DNA of 64,000 nt, from positions 150,546 through 214,545 of the forward strand of contig VWYX01000654.1 of assembly GCA_013396525.1 (NCBI GenBank), in the 5' to 3' direction. Under the pieces are notes generated by a model. That model saw nothing but the letters and a program-made list of their open reading frames with translations. It searched no databases and was not told the DNA's origin. Below are positions 24,701 to 35,960 of this stretch, piece by piece (the stretch's first letter is position 1; each line of letters begins with the position of its first letter). This DNA comes from Chaetorhynchus papuensis. Taxonomy: Eukaryota > Chordata > Aves > Passeriformes > Rhipiduridae. A program made the position numbers and the translations under genes.

Positions 24701-26858
24701 GGCTAAAAATTCTTCGGTGACAGGAAATCTGCAATGAAAATGTTGCCTGAGAAAAAAGTAATTAAAGCCTGGCTCAGGCTCTCACACACTGTTCCTAGAG
24801 ACAGCTCCTCTTAACTCAACCTGCTTTTTCTTGACGTTTGTCACACGAGCTGCTTTGCACCTTTAGCACAAAGCAGGGATTAACCTAAGAGATGCAGGAG
24901 TTTTCTGAGCTCCCCACCACAGAAAAATCAAAAGCCAGAGCAACCCACCAGCGCCGTGGTGCACCTCTGTGTGATTTTATAAATAGGGGCGAGAGGGAAA
25001 GAATTACACTTTGCCCCCAGGTTCAGACTGCTTGGTAAGAATCTCAGACACTTTAAGTAGGCGCCACAAATTGTGTAAGCCCTGACCTGCTGGCTCGCTG
25101 CCTAGTTCACATGACAGAGATATCTGATGGTTTTGGCAAGGCAGATTGAGGTGGAAAGGTGCCTAGAAACCAACAGAAACAGGGCAGCCATCCTGAGGGG
25201 GTTGGAAAGGAAACAGAGCTGTAAGGTGCAGCCCTGTGCTCTCTGGGGAGAAAGAAAGGAGTGGGATTTTTGTTATAATAAACCTGTTTGATCCCTTTCC
25301 TTTCCTACCACACGGACAGGAAGCAGGAGGAGCACATTTATATTTTGAAGGCGAAGGGGTTGATATTTTCAATCCTCAGGGCAGTTTTTAAATGAGTGTA
25401 ATGACACTGAGCATGTGCCTCACCCAAAGCAAAGCCACTCCACTTTTACTACAGCTCCTCTCTTTGTGCAGCATCTCGTCTCCAGGATTTGGGAGTGTGA
25501 AAAACACAATAACACCCGTCCAACCATTGCTCCTCTGGGGTGCCTTTTCCATCAGGGCATTTTCCCCTTTCCTCAAGCTGTTGCAGCAGTGAGGTGGAGG
25601 CAGGCAGCTGCCAGATGTGATACAGCCTCAGGGCACAATGCGATAGGAAGTCAGGAAAATAAGATGTTGGATGCAGGAAGCATCACTGCTAAAATTGCTG
25701 CTCCCAAGAATTCCCCCCCACCTTTTGTTCAAGTGCCTCTCCGCCCTGGCAGCCCAATATTTTCAAAAGTGAGCTTCAAAAAAAGATTTGTTATCTATAT
25801 TCAAGCACTGCTAAGAAGAAAGGAGGATCCATGAAGGGCTTTTTATCATCTGCCACTACAATTCCACCACTCTCACACTGAGGAGAGTGCAGCAAAGAAT
25901 AGAAAGAAGAAGAAAATAGGAGAAGAAATAGAAGATGAAAACCACTGAAATCCAGTGAAATGAAGGGTGAAAAGAAGGAAAAAAGCTGTTAAAACCTTCC
26001 TCAAGCGCTTTCTTTCTGCTATCACACGTTACTCACTTTGCACAACCTCTCGCCACAGATATTTCTTTTCTTCACTGGGTTCCCTACCAGGCAATTGATT
26101 GGGGCTTTAACTGCCATTAGCAAATGAAAGACAGCGAGGTAATTAAGAATCAGGATGTCAGAAAGGGAGAACTATTTGCTGAGTGATTTACTGATGATTA
26201 ATTTTGTACTAATGTTCTTGCACACACCGAGCTCGTATTACTCACAACCAGCTCATAACCAGGCAGCTCAAAAAAGCAGCTTTGTTCTAATTGCATCCAT
26301 ATAAACCCATCCTACAACTGAGCAGCATCAAGAGATTTGCTCGTGTGAGTCCTCTACCACAATGGTGTCATTTTTAAAGCCTCTTCCCTACTGCCATATT
26401 TATTTGATTTACGGGTAAAATTTGTCAAATAGTCCCATCAGAAAATGAGTCCTTAAAGCATCTTAGAAAACCTATAACAAAAAATATCCACCAAAGGGCT
26501 CCCCTGTGCTATTAGTATTTGTACTGCTGTGGTGCCTGAGGCCCCAGCTGAGATCAAGGCCCTGGTGGTGGCCAGTGTACAACAAGATAATGAGAGACAG
26601 GTTTCCCTCACTGCCCTGCCACGACCAAAAAAAAAGAGAAATAGACTGAGAAAAGGTGGCTGGAGAAACAGATCTCTGAAAATAACCCAATTATCCTGTT
26701 TCCAAGCCAGATCATCACTAAGATCATGAAATGTGCACCCAAAATGTCGCTGTCAGGTTGGAGAGGTTCAGCTGGTGATGCTGGCACAGGTGCAGAGCTC
26801 CTAAGTCACATCTTGCCTGTCCAAAACTTGAATTTGGGAATAAAACCAGCTTTGCCCT
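21708..26858. other. Intergenic DNA, no gene seen
   Basis: No coding exon or RNA gene recognised over about 5 kb. A forward open frame of 203 codons at 21742-22353 has no recognisable domain and is opposed by reverse frames. Purine-rich sequence (GAA-type) lies at 25.88-25.99 kb, and a TAAT-rich block at 26.04-26.26 kb is noted separately. Confidence 0.6.
26040..26260. promoter_or_regulatory. Candidate conserved non-coding element
   Basis: AT-rich non-repetitive block with TAATTA at 26140-26145 and further ATTGATT, GATTAATTTT and ACTAATG words. It resembles homeodomain-rich enhancer sequence. This rests on composition and motif clustering only. Confidence 0.25.
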
Positions 26859-27298
26859 TGATGCCTTAGGTTTTAATTTTTGTATTTTTCAAATCCTGCA
26901 CTGCCCAGTGTGGAACTCTGAAGTTTCCTGGAGCCTGTTCATTTCTGCTCTCTCCTGCTGGGCACACACAACAAAGCCTCTCCGGGCCTGCTCTCCAAGG
27001 ACACCCAGACCCTCCTAGGCCCAAAAAGTAGAAACCAAAAGCCTCTGAAAGGGGGGCAAGCTGAGGGGAATTCCATCATTAAACTGAAGCTTTAATTGGA
27101 GAATTAACCCTGAGATGCAAATGAACCAAACCTATCAAAGTGTGAAGAACTCGTGACCTCTCGTCCATCTCGGGGCCCATCTGGGCAGCAGCCTCTGGCT
27201 CCCCAGGGGTACCTTTGAAGGCCTTTCCAATAAATCCCCACCTTTATTCCCTTTACTCCTGTCTAGGCTCTGTTTTTAGGTGGCCTCTTAAGGCATCA
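26859..27298 (+). mobile_element. Complete solo LTR, copy A (440 bp)
   Basis: The element runs from TGATGCCTTA to TAAGGCATCA, so its ends are TG...CA within a 10-bp perfect terminal inverted repeat. It is flanked on both sides by CCCT (26855-26858 and 27299-27302), a 4-bp target-site duplication. An AATAAA word about 70 bp before the end supports plus orientation as an LTR. It matches 37263-37702 at about 97% (13 substitutions, no indels) and 1-147. TG...CA ends with a 4-bp duplication fit an LTR of an ERV1-type endogenous retrovirus. No internal retroviral genes are present, so it is a solo LTR left by recombination. The class is inferred and no family name is assigned. Confidence 0.88.
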
Positions 27299-29148
27299 CC
27301 CTCTCTCAGGTGCAGGTTACTGAAGGAAGAAGAAAATCCCAAAGCAAGTGGGGCTCTGTAAAGCAAAATAATTGATCCAATGCTGCAACACAGAGCGTGA
27401 GGCAGGAGCAGGAAGGCCCCTTTGGATGGAGCAGGAGCTCGGAGAGCTCGTGTTACGAATAAGGCATCATTACTGATTTCTTCCACTTCTGGGGTTTGAT
27501 TTAGAAAATCATTTGTGGACAACGATAATTCATCGATTTAAGTTCTTACACAGAAATCCATGAACTGTGCAACTGATTCCGCCAGGCCTGAGCCAACAGG
27601 GCTGGCTCAAGGTTTATCTCGAAGGATTATAAAGTGCAATTGGCAAAATGTCAGTTCTTTATTATTGCTTTTCACAAGCCAAAAAAGGCTGTGTTAAATT
27701 GGGGTTAAGGCTGACCTTACAGAACAGCAATTTAGGGTAATACCAATCGCCTTAAAAACACTGTGTCACTAAAGCAAATCTGTTAAAATCCAAGGGGTCA
27801 AAATCAAGGTTAAAATGACAGAAAAAGAAAACATGTATTAATGGTATGGAAATTCCATGCAAACATTCCTGGCTCTGTCAGCTTCAGAAGAAATTCTCAT
27901 GTGAAGTAGCTGGCTTTTTAAGTCATCATCAAATGCCATTATCGTTTTCTCTCAAGAGAACGTTTGCTGTCACTAAAAGACCTCTCATTCTACTGGGATA
28001 ATCAGAGAAAGGGTAGGTTTTGAGATGAGAAAAGACTAAAAGAACTTCCCATGTTTAACCAGAGTAAAACAAGCCAGATTTATTTAGGCAGAGGAGATGA
28101 TTGTTCCTTATAAACATCCCAGTTTACAGGCAGGGAAGGGCACAAGAAAGGATGGGAATAAATTATCCAGGAGTGAACTCAGCTCTGACTGAGGAGGATC
28201 CTTGCTGGCAGGGCACTGACATCCTGAAATAAGCTTATATTCTGAATTATTTGGAAAGGGAGAACAAGCAATATTCGGAATTATTTGGAAAGGCAAAGCT
28301 GCAAGTTTAACTATTAAGCTATAGACTGATAAATTCTTTAGATTTAGTGTGTTAAGGGATCTCCTGTGACAGTTTTGACCTGAGGTAAAAGACCTCTGAG
28401 ATCTTTCTCCTTGTCCAGCAGCTGGTGCCAGGAGAGGAAAGGAAGAATTCATCTCTGTTAGGAGCTGCCAAGGCTTCATAGCTATTTGAATTAGATTTTT
28501 GAAAATAAAAAAACCATGGGCATTCAACTGTGTACAAATTAATACTTCATCATGACTGAGATCAATAGGAAATGGCAGCCAGTCTGAGAAGTGGAATTCG
28601 TGGGGCATTCCTGAGGGAATTCTCTGTATTTGCTGTTTTGGCAGCTTCGACCAACTTTCAGTTACTAAGAAAAACATGAGAAAAAAATGACCATTAGGGC
28701 CATAAAATGAATTCAAATATAGCCCTTGTGTGAGATTTCTATGAATTTTAATTTAATGGGGAATGTCTGTAATGTTCTAGTAAATGTTTCTGGACAAGGG
28801 AAGTCAGATGTGGAAGGCAAGGCAAGATTTATGGAAGAATCTCTTCCTTCTTTATTTCAAGTTCCACAGGATTAACTGTTTCCCTTGTAAGATTTTGGAG
28901 AGTTAATTCTGCCACCAAAAAGTAGTTGCTGCATTTACAGGGAAAAATATTTGACAAGCACAAGGAAATGAATGAACCTGTGCTCCTATGAAGCATCCAA
29001 GTTCAATCATTTCCCAGTGAAAAGCATTTTCATGGCAGGGATTTTTAAGTGCTCCTGGTATTTATGAAAGGAGGGAGACCCTGAGCTTCCCCCATGCCTC
29101 TTTAACTCTCAACACAGAGCAAAAAAGAATCATTTGCCTTCAGACTTG
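27299..29148. other. Intergenic DNA, no gene seen
   Basis: No exon or RNA gene recognised. A 202-codon reverse open frame at 28108-28716 has no domain and spans a small duplication, so it is treated as chance. Confidence 0.6.
28237..28294 (+). repeat. 33-bp-spaced short direct duplication
   Basis: The phrase TATTCTGAATTATTTGGAAA recurs 33 bases later with one substitution (TATTCGGAATTATTTGGAAA). It is a small slippage-type tandem duplication. Confidence 0.8.
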
Positions 29149-29320
29149 CTGTTTTCGAGGATTCTTTTCCCTGTTTTCACAGCAAGTCCTCTGAAGGAAA
29201 GTCAGATGGAAGAAACTCTCCAAAAATATAGTGAAGGGAAAAGAGTAAAATGAGTGAATTTTGGCTGTTCTGAACCCATCCAGGATTCAGGGAGGTTCCC
29301 AGTTCCTTCTGAAATTCCTC
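29149..29320 (+). repeat. 172-bp inverted-repeat arm, left
   Basis: This segment is the reverse complement of 32779-32950 with about nine substitutions in 172 bases (about 95% identity) and no clear indel. The ends are sharp and the flanks do not match. I cannot assign it to a known repeat family by eye. The arms are separated by about 3.46 kb, so they could pair to form a large stem or act as sites for an inversion. Confidence 0.9.
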
Positions 29321-31689
29321 TGAATATCACAGCCCTCCTGCTCCAGCCAGGAGAAATCTACTCACCCCCTTTTAGCATCAAGGCAGAGACAGGGGAGGTT
29401 TTTTCTCTGCAAACTTTGCCACAAATAATTACTTTTATCTTTTTTTCCTTAAAGGGAAACATCCTGAAGAATCTCTGACAGGAGCAAATTTAGTAGGAGA
29501 AGCTGAGATATTTGGATTTCCTTTAACTCCCTGAGTTTTGGTGCACAAATACCTAGGAATCTCTGCGTCCGTGTGATTCCACACCTCGTGAAACAGAGGA
29601 AATCACTGAGTGCTGGGAAATATTCCCATCTTTGGGGCAGTGGCTTGTCCCAGATTTGGCAAGGGAGGACTGACTCCTATCATCAAATCTTTCTTTTCAG
29701 AACCCAAATCATTCCACGACTCCATGATTTTATGTACTTGTTCCTTCCTCAGAATGGCTCAGGTGAGATTTCATTGAACTTCCCTGGAAGGAATTGATTT
29801 TCCTAAAATTCAGCAACACTATTTCCACCTCTGCAATTTTCTTTAAAGTCAGGCTGCTCTTATCAGAAATGTGGAATTGAAGAAACCCACATCAGTTTCC
29901 CCTGTTTCTTTCTGCTTGCATGATTTAAAAAAATAAAATAAAATAATAGAACTCTTTTATTACAAAGTGCATTTGGAAGGCTTTGCCTTGTTGCTATACA
30001 ATTAGAGATTTTGTGTCAGCACCCCAGGCCCAGAGCCAAATCACAAAAATAAAGGAGAGAGGATGAAATGTGCACGCTTTTTGTGATATCATCACAGGTA
30101 AACAAAGAGGGAAGGCAAAGGCACCAACATGAAGCTGCCAGGACTAATGATGGGGTGGGATATGGGGCACAGAGTGAACAAAGAATGAGAAAAAGCATCC
30201 AGTGTTCCACGGCTGCACCTCGTAGGTGTCCACAGGACACCTCTCCCGAAATCCTGGCACGTTCAACTTCCAGGGGTCACTCAGCTGCAAGGCTCTGTCA
30301 GCCTTTAATCTTGAGCTGGATATTGAATATTCTTCTATCCTAAAAGAAACTTAAACCCTCATGGTGCTGGAATATTTGTTAGCCAGAAAGTCCTCTAAGC
30401 ACGAAGAAAAAAAATTCATTTTCTAAGAATGGGAACTTCAGGCCTAATAAATGTGAAAGCTCACACTGACATTTTTTTAATTAACAGGGATTCTTTTCCT
30501 GGTTATCCATTTTCTCACTACTTGTTGGGCGTCAGTACCTTTCTGCCCTCCACCTTTCTGTAAAATATATCTGAAATTAATCCATGGGTTCAACAATTAA
30601 TAGAAATGCAGAGAAGAACATGCATAGGAAGAGAGACTGTGAACCTCTTTCCCTAGAAAGTGAGATATACAAATAGTATTAAATGAGTTTTGGGGTTTGG
30701 TATGAAAAACGCTGCAATAAGTCCTGAAATAGGAATTCTTTTTTTTATTTTAAGCAAAGGTTTGTGCACAAGCTGTTGAAATTCAAGTGGGGTACTGTTA
30801 GATGGGATAAATCGCAGCTTACATATTGTAAAAGGGATCCTGTGTTGGGAGTTCTCAAACGTTTCCACTTGAGGAAATAGATTTTCTCATAGATAATTCT
30901 TCCTCGCTTTTGATTATAAAATATCTCATGTGTATCTAGCGTAATTTGCTTGCATGGGATCCAAGTGCAAGCAGGAAACAATTCGGACTATTTTACATTG
31001 TCTATTAATTAAAGCCGAGAGAAATTAGGAGGGGTCACAAAAATGTCATCCCTTTGAAGCAACCTCAAGATCCAGAGGAACAGACCATAAAGGGCAGTAA
31101 AAGCTGTGAGACACAGAACAAAACACCTGAGGTCAATGACTGTGAGGTGCAAATGAGGCCCAGGACACACCTTGTGCTGAGTGAACGGTCTGTTTATTAA
31201 TAAACAGAGATTGGTATGTGGAAAACAATATTTTTCCATCCTCATCCTGAGTCAAGTAAGCAACATTTAAGTCGGGTTTTAATTGGGCCTTTTGCAGGCA
31301 GCAACTCCGTTGGAGAAATTCGGATTCGAAGGAGCTCTTAAGAGCTGGAATTTTCCAGTGCTGCAACTTTGCTTCAGGGGGTCTTGGCTTTTGTTGAATG
31401 GCCCTTGGATAGGAGCGAAATAAAACACAGCCTTGGCAAGGAAAGGGGATAACGTAAGAGGGAAAGACAATGGTGCAGGAGTCCATGGCAAAAAATCAAA
31501 GGCAGGAGTTGTTCCACTCATCAGATTGAAAGCGGCGAGGAGAAAAGCGGCAGCAGCAGGACGTAGCTGTGAAAACAGAGCCCGTGTTTTTGTGCCCTGT
31601 TAGACTCAGCACCTCTCACTGGCACTTTGATATCAAAGTTCTTGTCCTGACAACTCATTTACCTACAGCGCCATCAGGAAGGGATATCG

Positions 31690-32130
31690 GCACATCCCTT
31701 CTTTCTGCCGTGAACTGATTCATTAATAAAATATCACTAATTGCAGAGGCGGTGGAGCAAAGCGGCCTTGTGGAATATGAATTTTGAGGGCTGCTAGCAC
31801 TGCTGAGCTCGGAGAGGGGAGGGAAATCTGATGTGTTTTGCAGACAGAGCTGTTTGCCTGACGGAGCATCGCATTAATGAGGCGAACTCCGACTTTTGCT
31901 CAGTGGAGAGATCAAGACGTAAATATCAGGGTGTAACCCTGCAGAGGAAAATCCTCTAAAGACTTGTTGAAAGATGTGGTATCAAATGAATTGCTCGCTT
32001 CTTAGAGACTGCTTTGATATTTATTGGTTCAAATTGCTCCACTGACTCACTCTTGCATAAGCTTTCATGCCCCATTTTAATCTTGACATTTCGGGAAGCC
32101 AGGCTGAGGCAGGGTAATGACTGGGTTTAC
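31690..32130. promoter_or_regulatory. Candidate conserved non-coding element
   Basis: Non-repetitive block containing ATTCATTAATAAAATATCAC, GCATTAATGAGGCG and CTTTGATATTTATTGGTTC-like words. CpG dinucleotides near 31.75 and 31.87 kb have survived in otherwise AT-rich DNA. This combination is common in conserved enhancers. No functional proof is available from one sequence. Confidence 0.28.
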
Positions 32131-32184
32131 AAAGGATCAAAATGAAAAAGAAGAAGCTGGGCTGTAATAATTATAGCCTGTGTA

Positions 32185-32206
32185 AAAAAAAAAAAAAATA
32201 TATATA
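32185..32206 (+). repeat. Poly-A and TA simple repeat
   Basis: A run of about fourteen A residues is followed directly by four TA units. It is low-complexity sequence, with no recognisable retroposon upstream of it. Confidence 0.8.
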
Positions 32207-32778
32207 CATTGAGAAAACAGAGTGAGAAATGATCATCCAGTAATGAATGGGGCAGTAATGCCAAGACGTTTAGAAAATAGAGCCCTGGCTTTGGGAAGTC
32301 AGGCAGTGCTGGATTTGTGTTTCAAGGTACACAAATGGTTTTAGTGTCTGTCTGGGGGTGTCGTCTTCTCCACACAACCTCCTGAAGTCACAGAGCTGAG
32401 ATCTTGGGGATTTATGTGGGAAATAAATTTCACTTGCGCCCTGAATTCTGGGGACATGGGACAACTAGGGAATAGGGAAGGCATTAAATGGGCTGAAATC
32501 TGCCTTAACCCTTCCAAAAGATGCTCCAGCACTGCAGCTTCCATTTCTCTTCTGTTGGTACAGGTAAAATGAGATTTATTGTTCAAGACGAGGCCTAACT
32601 GTGAGCAGGCCGTGAACTTCACCCAGTGCACTGTGTCCAATGGCAGCAGTGGAGGATGGGATAAAATATGGGATAAATGTCTGACACCCAGGGGAAAACC
32701 TGCCTTAACACACCTGGAGAAGGCCATTTTTCAGGGTAAAATGGGGCACAGTGAGGCCGGGTCAGCTTTCACATTTCT

Positions 32779-32950
32779 GAGGAATTTCAGAAGGAACTGG
32801 GAACCTCCCTGAATCCTGGCTGGGCTCAGAAGAGCCAACACTCACTCATTTTACTCTTTTCCCTTCACTGTATTTTTGGAGAGTTTCTTCCATCTGACTT
32901 TCCCTTAGAGGACTTGCTGTGAAAACAGGGAAAAGAATCCTTGAAAACAG
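32779..32950 (-). repeat. 172-bp inverted-repeat arm, right
   Basis: Reverse-complement partner of 29149-29320. Shared blocks include GAGTTTCTTCCATCTGACTT and CTTGCTGTGAAAACAGGGAA. The homology ends abruptly at both sides of the copy, which argues for a discrete copying or insertion event rather than general decay of a larger palindrome. Confidence 0.9.
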
Positions 32951-33515
32951 GTGACCTCTGGGATGTTGTATCTCAGCCTGTCCCCACTCCCCGGCAGATG
33001 GATACTGGTGAGAGTTTGGTGCCCACTGCAACAAAGAGCACCCAGCATTTTGAAGACTCCAGGACTGAAAGCATTACTGGGGCAAACCCTTTGAATAAGG
33101 GAAAATACCAGCGTGCTTCAAGTATTAGTAAACAAATGATTCAAAGCAGACACTGAGGCCCACAAGGACAGTGATTCACTGCCTGAGGAATTCGTGCCAG
33201 CTTTAATTCTCACCTGAGCAATACCTGGAGCTGCTGGGTGCACTGGAGCAGCCTGCAGCTCCCTCTCTGTCACTGCTCAGTCTCACTGTCTGGACATGCA
33301 TTTGGGAGCTGAAGCAGTGAGGATGGAATCAGAAATAGCTGTGGTTAACCCAGTCATTCAGAAAAAGACCTGTGCTCTGCATTCAGAACAAATGGGCCCT
33401 CTTGGAGCTGCTGGGGCTCCTTATTTTCCAGTTGCTCCCGAGATCTCAGCTTCCTTTAATCACATCACAACCTCAGACCCGCAGCCCTGGAGGGCAGAGA
33501 TTTCTCTGTGTTTCC

Positions 33516-33684
33516 TGATGAATATAAACTGTCCAATATTGTCCAAATGCGATTGTTCAGAGCTCCCAGAAAAGCCTGAGGAGCCTGATGCGTTGGAAGG
33601 AGAAAAAGTGTAAAAAAATCCCACGTATCTATTTAGAGCAGATGCTCAAACCATTTTAATAAACTGGGTTTCAGATAAAATGTC
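33516..33684 (+). repeat. 169-bp tandem duplication, unit 1
   Basis: First of two head-to-tail 169-bp units. It begins TGATGAATATAAACTGTCC and ends with TCAGATAAAATGTC. It differs from unit 2 at about 16 or 17 positions, mostly transitions, including CG in unit 1 against TG or CA in unit 2, which suggests CpG decay after the duplication. Confidence 0.92.
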
Positions 33685-33853
33685 TGATGTATACAAATTG
33701 TCCAATATTGTCCAAATATGATTGTCCAGAGTTCTCAGAAAAGCCTGAGGAGTCTGATGCATTGGAAGGAGAAAAAGTGTAAAAAAATCCCATGTATCTA
33801 TCTAGAGCAGATGCACAATCCATTCTAGTAAACTGGGTTTCAGATAAAATGTC
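33685..33853 (+). repeat. 169-bp tandem duplication, unit 2
   Basis: Second unit, about 90% identical to unit 1, directly adjoining it and of exactly the same length. After it the sequence becomes unique. The unit itself is AT-rich and does not match any repeat family I recognise. Confidence 0.92.
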
Positions 33854-35507
33854 ATTGCAGGTGTGCGATTTATAAGCAGAACACCATTTGGGTTAGTAAA
33901 TTGTAGGGAAGGTGTTTCAGAGAGTGACATTAGAAGTTGTTTTTCCTTCTGTGTTATTGTTCCTTGCTATTCCAGGAGGTCATGTTGAAAGTTGGGGTCA
34001 AGTGATGCTGTTGTGATGGTGTGACCCGAGTTTTCATTCTCATCTTGGGCTAGATAAGATTTTCACCTGGCTCATAAAATAGGTAAAATCGTGCTCTTAG
34101 CCTTGCCAGGGAAACCTGGGAGTCAATCTGTTGATGCCAGGTCTGTTCTGCACAAACACAAAAATAACTTGGAGCAGAATAAATCCAGCATGGTCAGGTT
34201 GTTTATTGTTTCTCATTATTTGGGAGTGTAAAATCTGTCAACTTACCTCAAAATAAACCGAGCAAGAAAGATGGGGACATTTCAAAACTTGACTTTTCAG
34301 TTTAAAGTTTGTCTAAAATGCTTTCCTTGAAATAAATTATGTAGTGACCAACCTCCCAGACAAAGAACTCCTGTACTTGTTGTATCAAGGAAATGAATAT
34401 TTTAGCATATATTTAATAGATGTAATATATTTCATACATTTCATATTTTCAAATTTTTCACATTTGGATTATTCGTCCCTAAGAACACAGAGGAATTTGG
34501 AGTGGTTTTCTGACCGTTGATATCCAGAGCAAAGCAAAACCCAGCAAGATGTGGAAATAAATGGAGGATTTAATGGTGCTTTAATGCTTTTTAATGGTGT
34601 TCCATTCCACCTTTTAGCAGAAATCGAATACCAGGTTCTCCCAGCTGTTGTTTAGCTGGGAATAACTATTTTAAACTTGTGTGGACAGGATGGAAAGATA
34701 CAAAACTACTGATCCTAACCTGAATCTGGTTTCCTCTTTCTTTGGCTGTGCATAATTTTACACCAAGGCCAAATGTATCCTGAACTTGGGTCAGACAGAC
34801 GTGGAAGGAGGAAAACGCTGGAGGTGTCAGTTCATAAAGCAAAGTGTGGAGATCTGATCACCAAACCCAGAGCCATAAATGCTCCCTGATTATTGATTCC
34901 CCCTCGACTTGGAATGAATCCTCCCTGGAAGTCGTTGGAGCGTTAAACACCGTTGATCAACATTTAATATAGATCAGCCTCGACAGAGATCTAGGCTGGG
35001 CTTAATTTCTTTTAGCCCGAATACTCCTACCTCCCTGAAAACATGTGATTAAACTGTTCTGATTTCTGTTTTAGATGAAGAACTCTGTCTCCACCGAAAA
35101 CAAAAGAGGGTTCTGTCGCAAGACAAATTGAATCAAATTCTCCAGGAGTTTTGCAGTTCAATTAAGCTGTGGGATAGTCCCTATCTGAGGTGCAAATCTC
35201 TCTGTGCATTACAGGACCACAGACAGGGATGTGGCAAAAGGTAAAACCGGGAGTTATGTCTTTAAGGGCTCGTTGGAGACACTTGTAATCTCGTTTTATT
35301 GGTGGTACCCTCCCCAGCATAATGAACTTTGATGAAATAATGAAGTAGCTGTGGCGCCTGTGAAGCTGAGCAGGCTTTGCCAGGGAAAGACCTCCCATGA
35401 ACAAAATCGCCCAGGCAACAACTCCACACTGCAGCCAAGCCAGAAACTCTGGCAAAGTCACCTCTTCCCATCTCTTAACTCCTGCAATTCTCCTTTTCAA
35501 GCCTTGA

Positions 35508-35545
35508 AAAAAAAAAAACAAAACAAAAAAACCAAAAAAACAAAG
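35508..35545 (+). repeat. A-rich low-complexity tract
   Basis: Runs of A separated by single or paired C residues. It could be the decayed tail of a retroposon, but nothing recognisable precedes it. Confidence 0.75.
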
Positions 35546-35839
35546 GAAAATATTGTCCCCCTATATGGGCAAACAAAAATAATAAATAAATTTTGTGAGA
35601 ATCCACTGCATGGTCGAAAATGGCTCCGAGTTCAGCAGCCAGCAAAGTTACAGGGACCAGAAGGCTCTGCCACTGAACAAGTTCACTGTCCAAGGAAATG
35701 AATCTGTGGAAGACTTTAAACAGCAATATTTTTAATTCAGCAAAGTTTCCACCCCCTGCCAGACTTGGAGAGATGGGAATAGGAATCTGTAAATTCATCA
35801 TTGTTGTTTTTAAGGAGTTGGATCCGGGGAGCACAAACA

Positions 35840-35960
35840 TTTAATAATGGATATAATTAAATTCTTTGCTAGTTAGCTTGACTCAGGAGCCAATTGGCAC
35901 CATAATGTCATTTCATTTGCATAAAATATGTAGTAATTCTGATTCAGAGAACTGCGATTT
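35840..35960. promoter_or_regulatory. Candidate regulatory element with octamer and CCAAT words
   Basis: The block contains the perfect palindrome GCCAATTGGC at 35889-35898, which places a CCAAT box on each strand, and the octamer ATTTGCAT (POU-factor site) at 35915-35922, surrounded by AT-rich non-repetitive sequence. These are well-known binding words, but short ones occur by chance, so the call is tentative. Confidence 0.28.

Larger units (their letters stand above)
29321..32778. other. Intergenic spacer between the inverted arms
   Basis: About 3.46 kb of unique, rather AT-rich sequence without recognisable exons. A small AAAAT-type repeat lies at 29927-29950 and an A-run followed by TA repeats at 32185-32206. 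A candidate regulatory block is annotated at 31690-32130. Confidence 0.6.

Noticed and set aside
28108..28716. 202-codon reverse open frame
   Set aside because: It crosses a 33-bp duplication and has no recognisable family resemblance.
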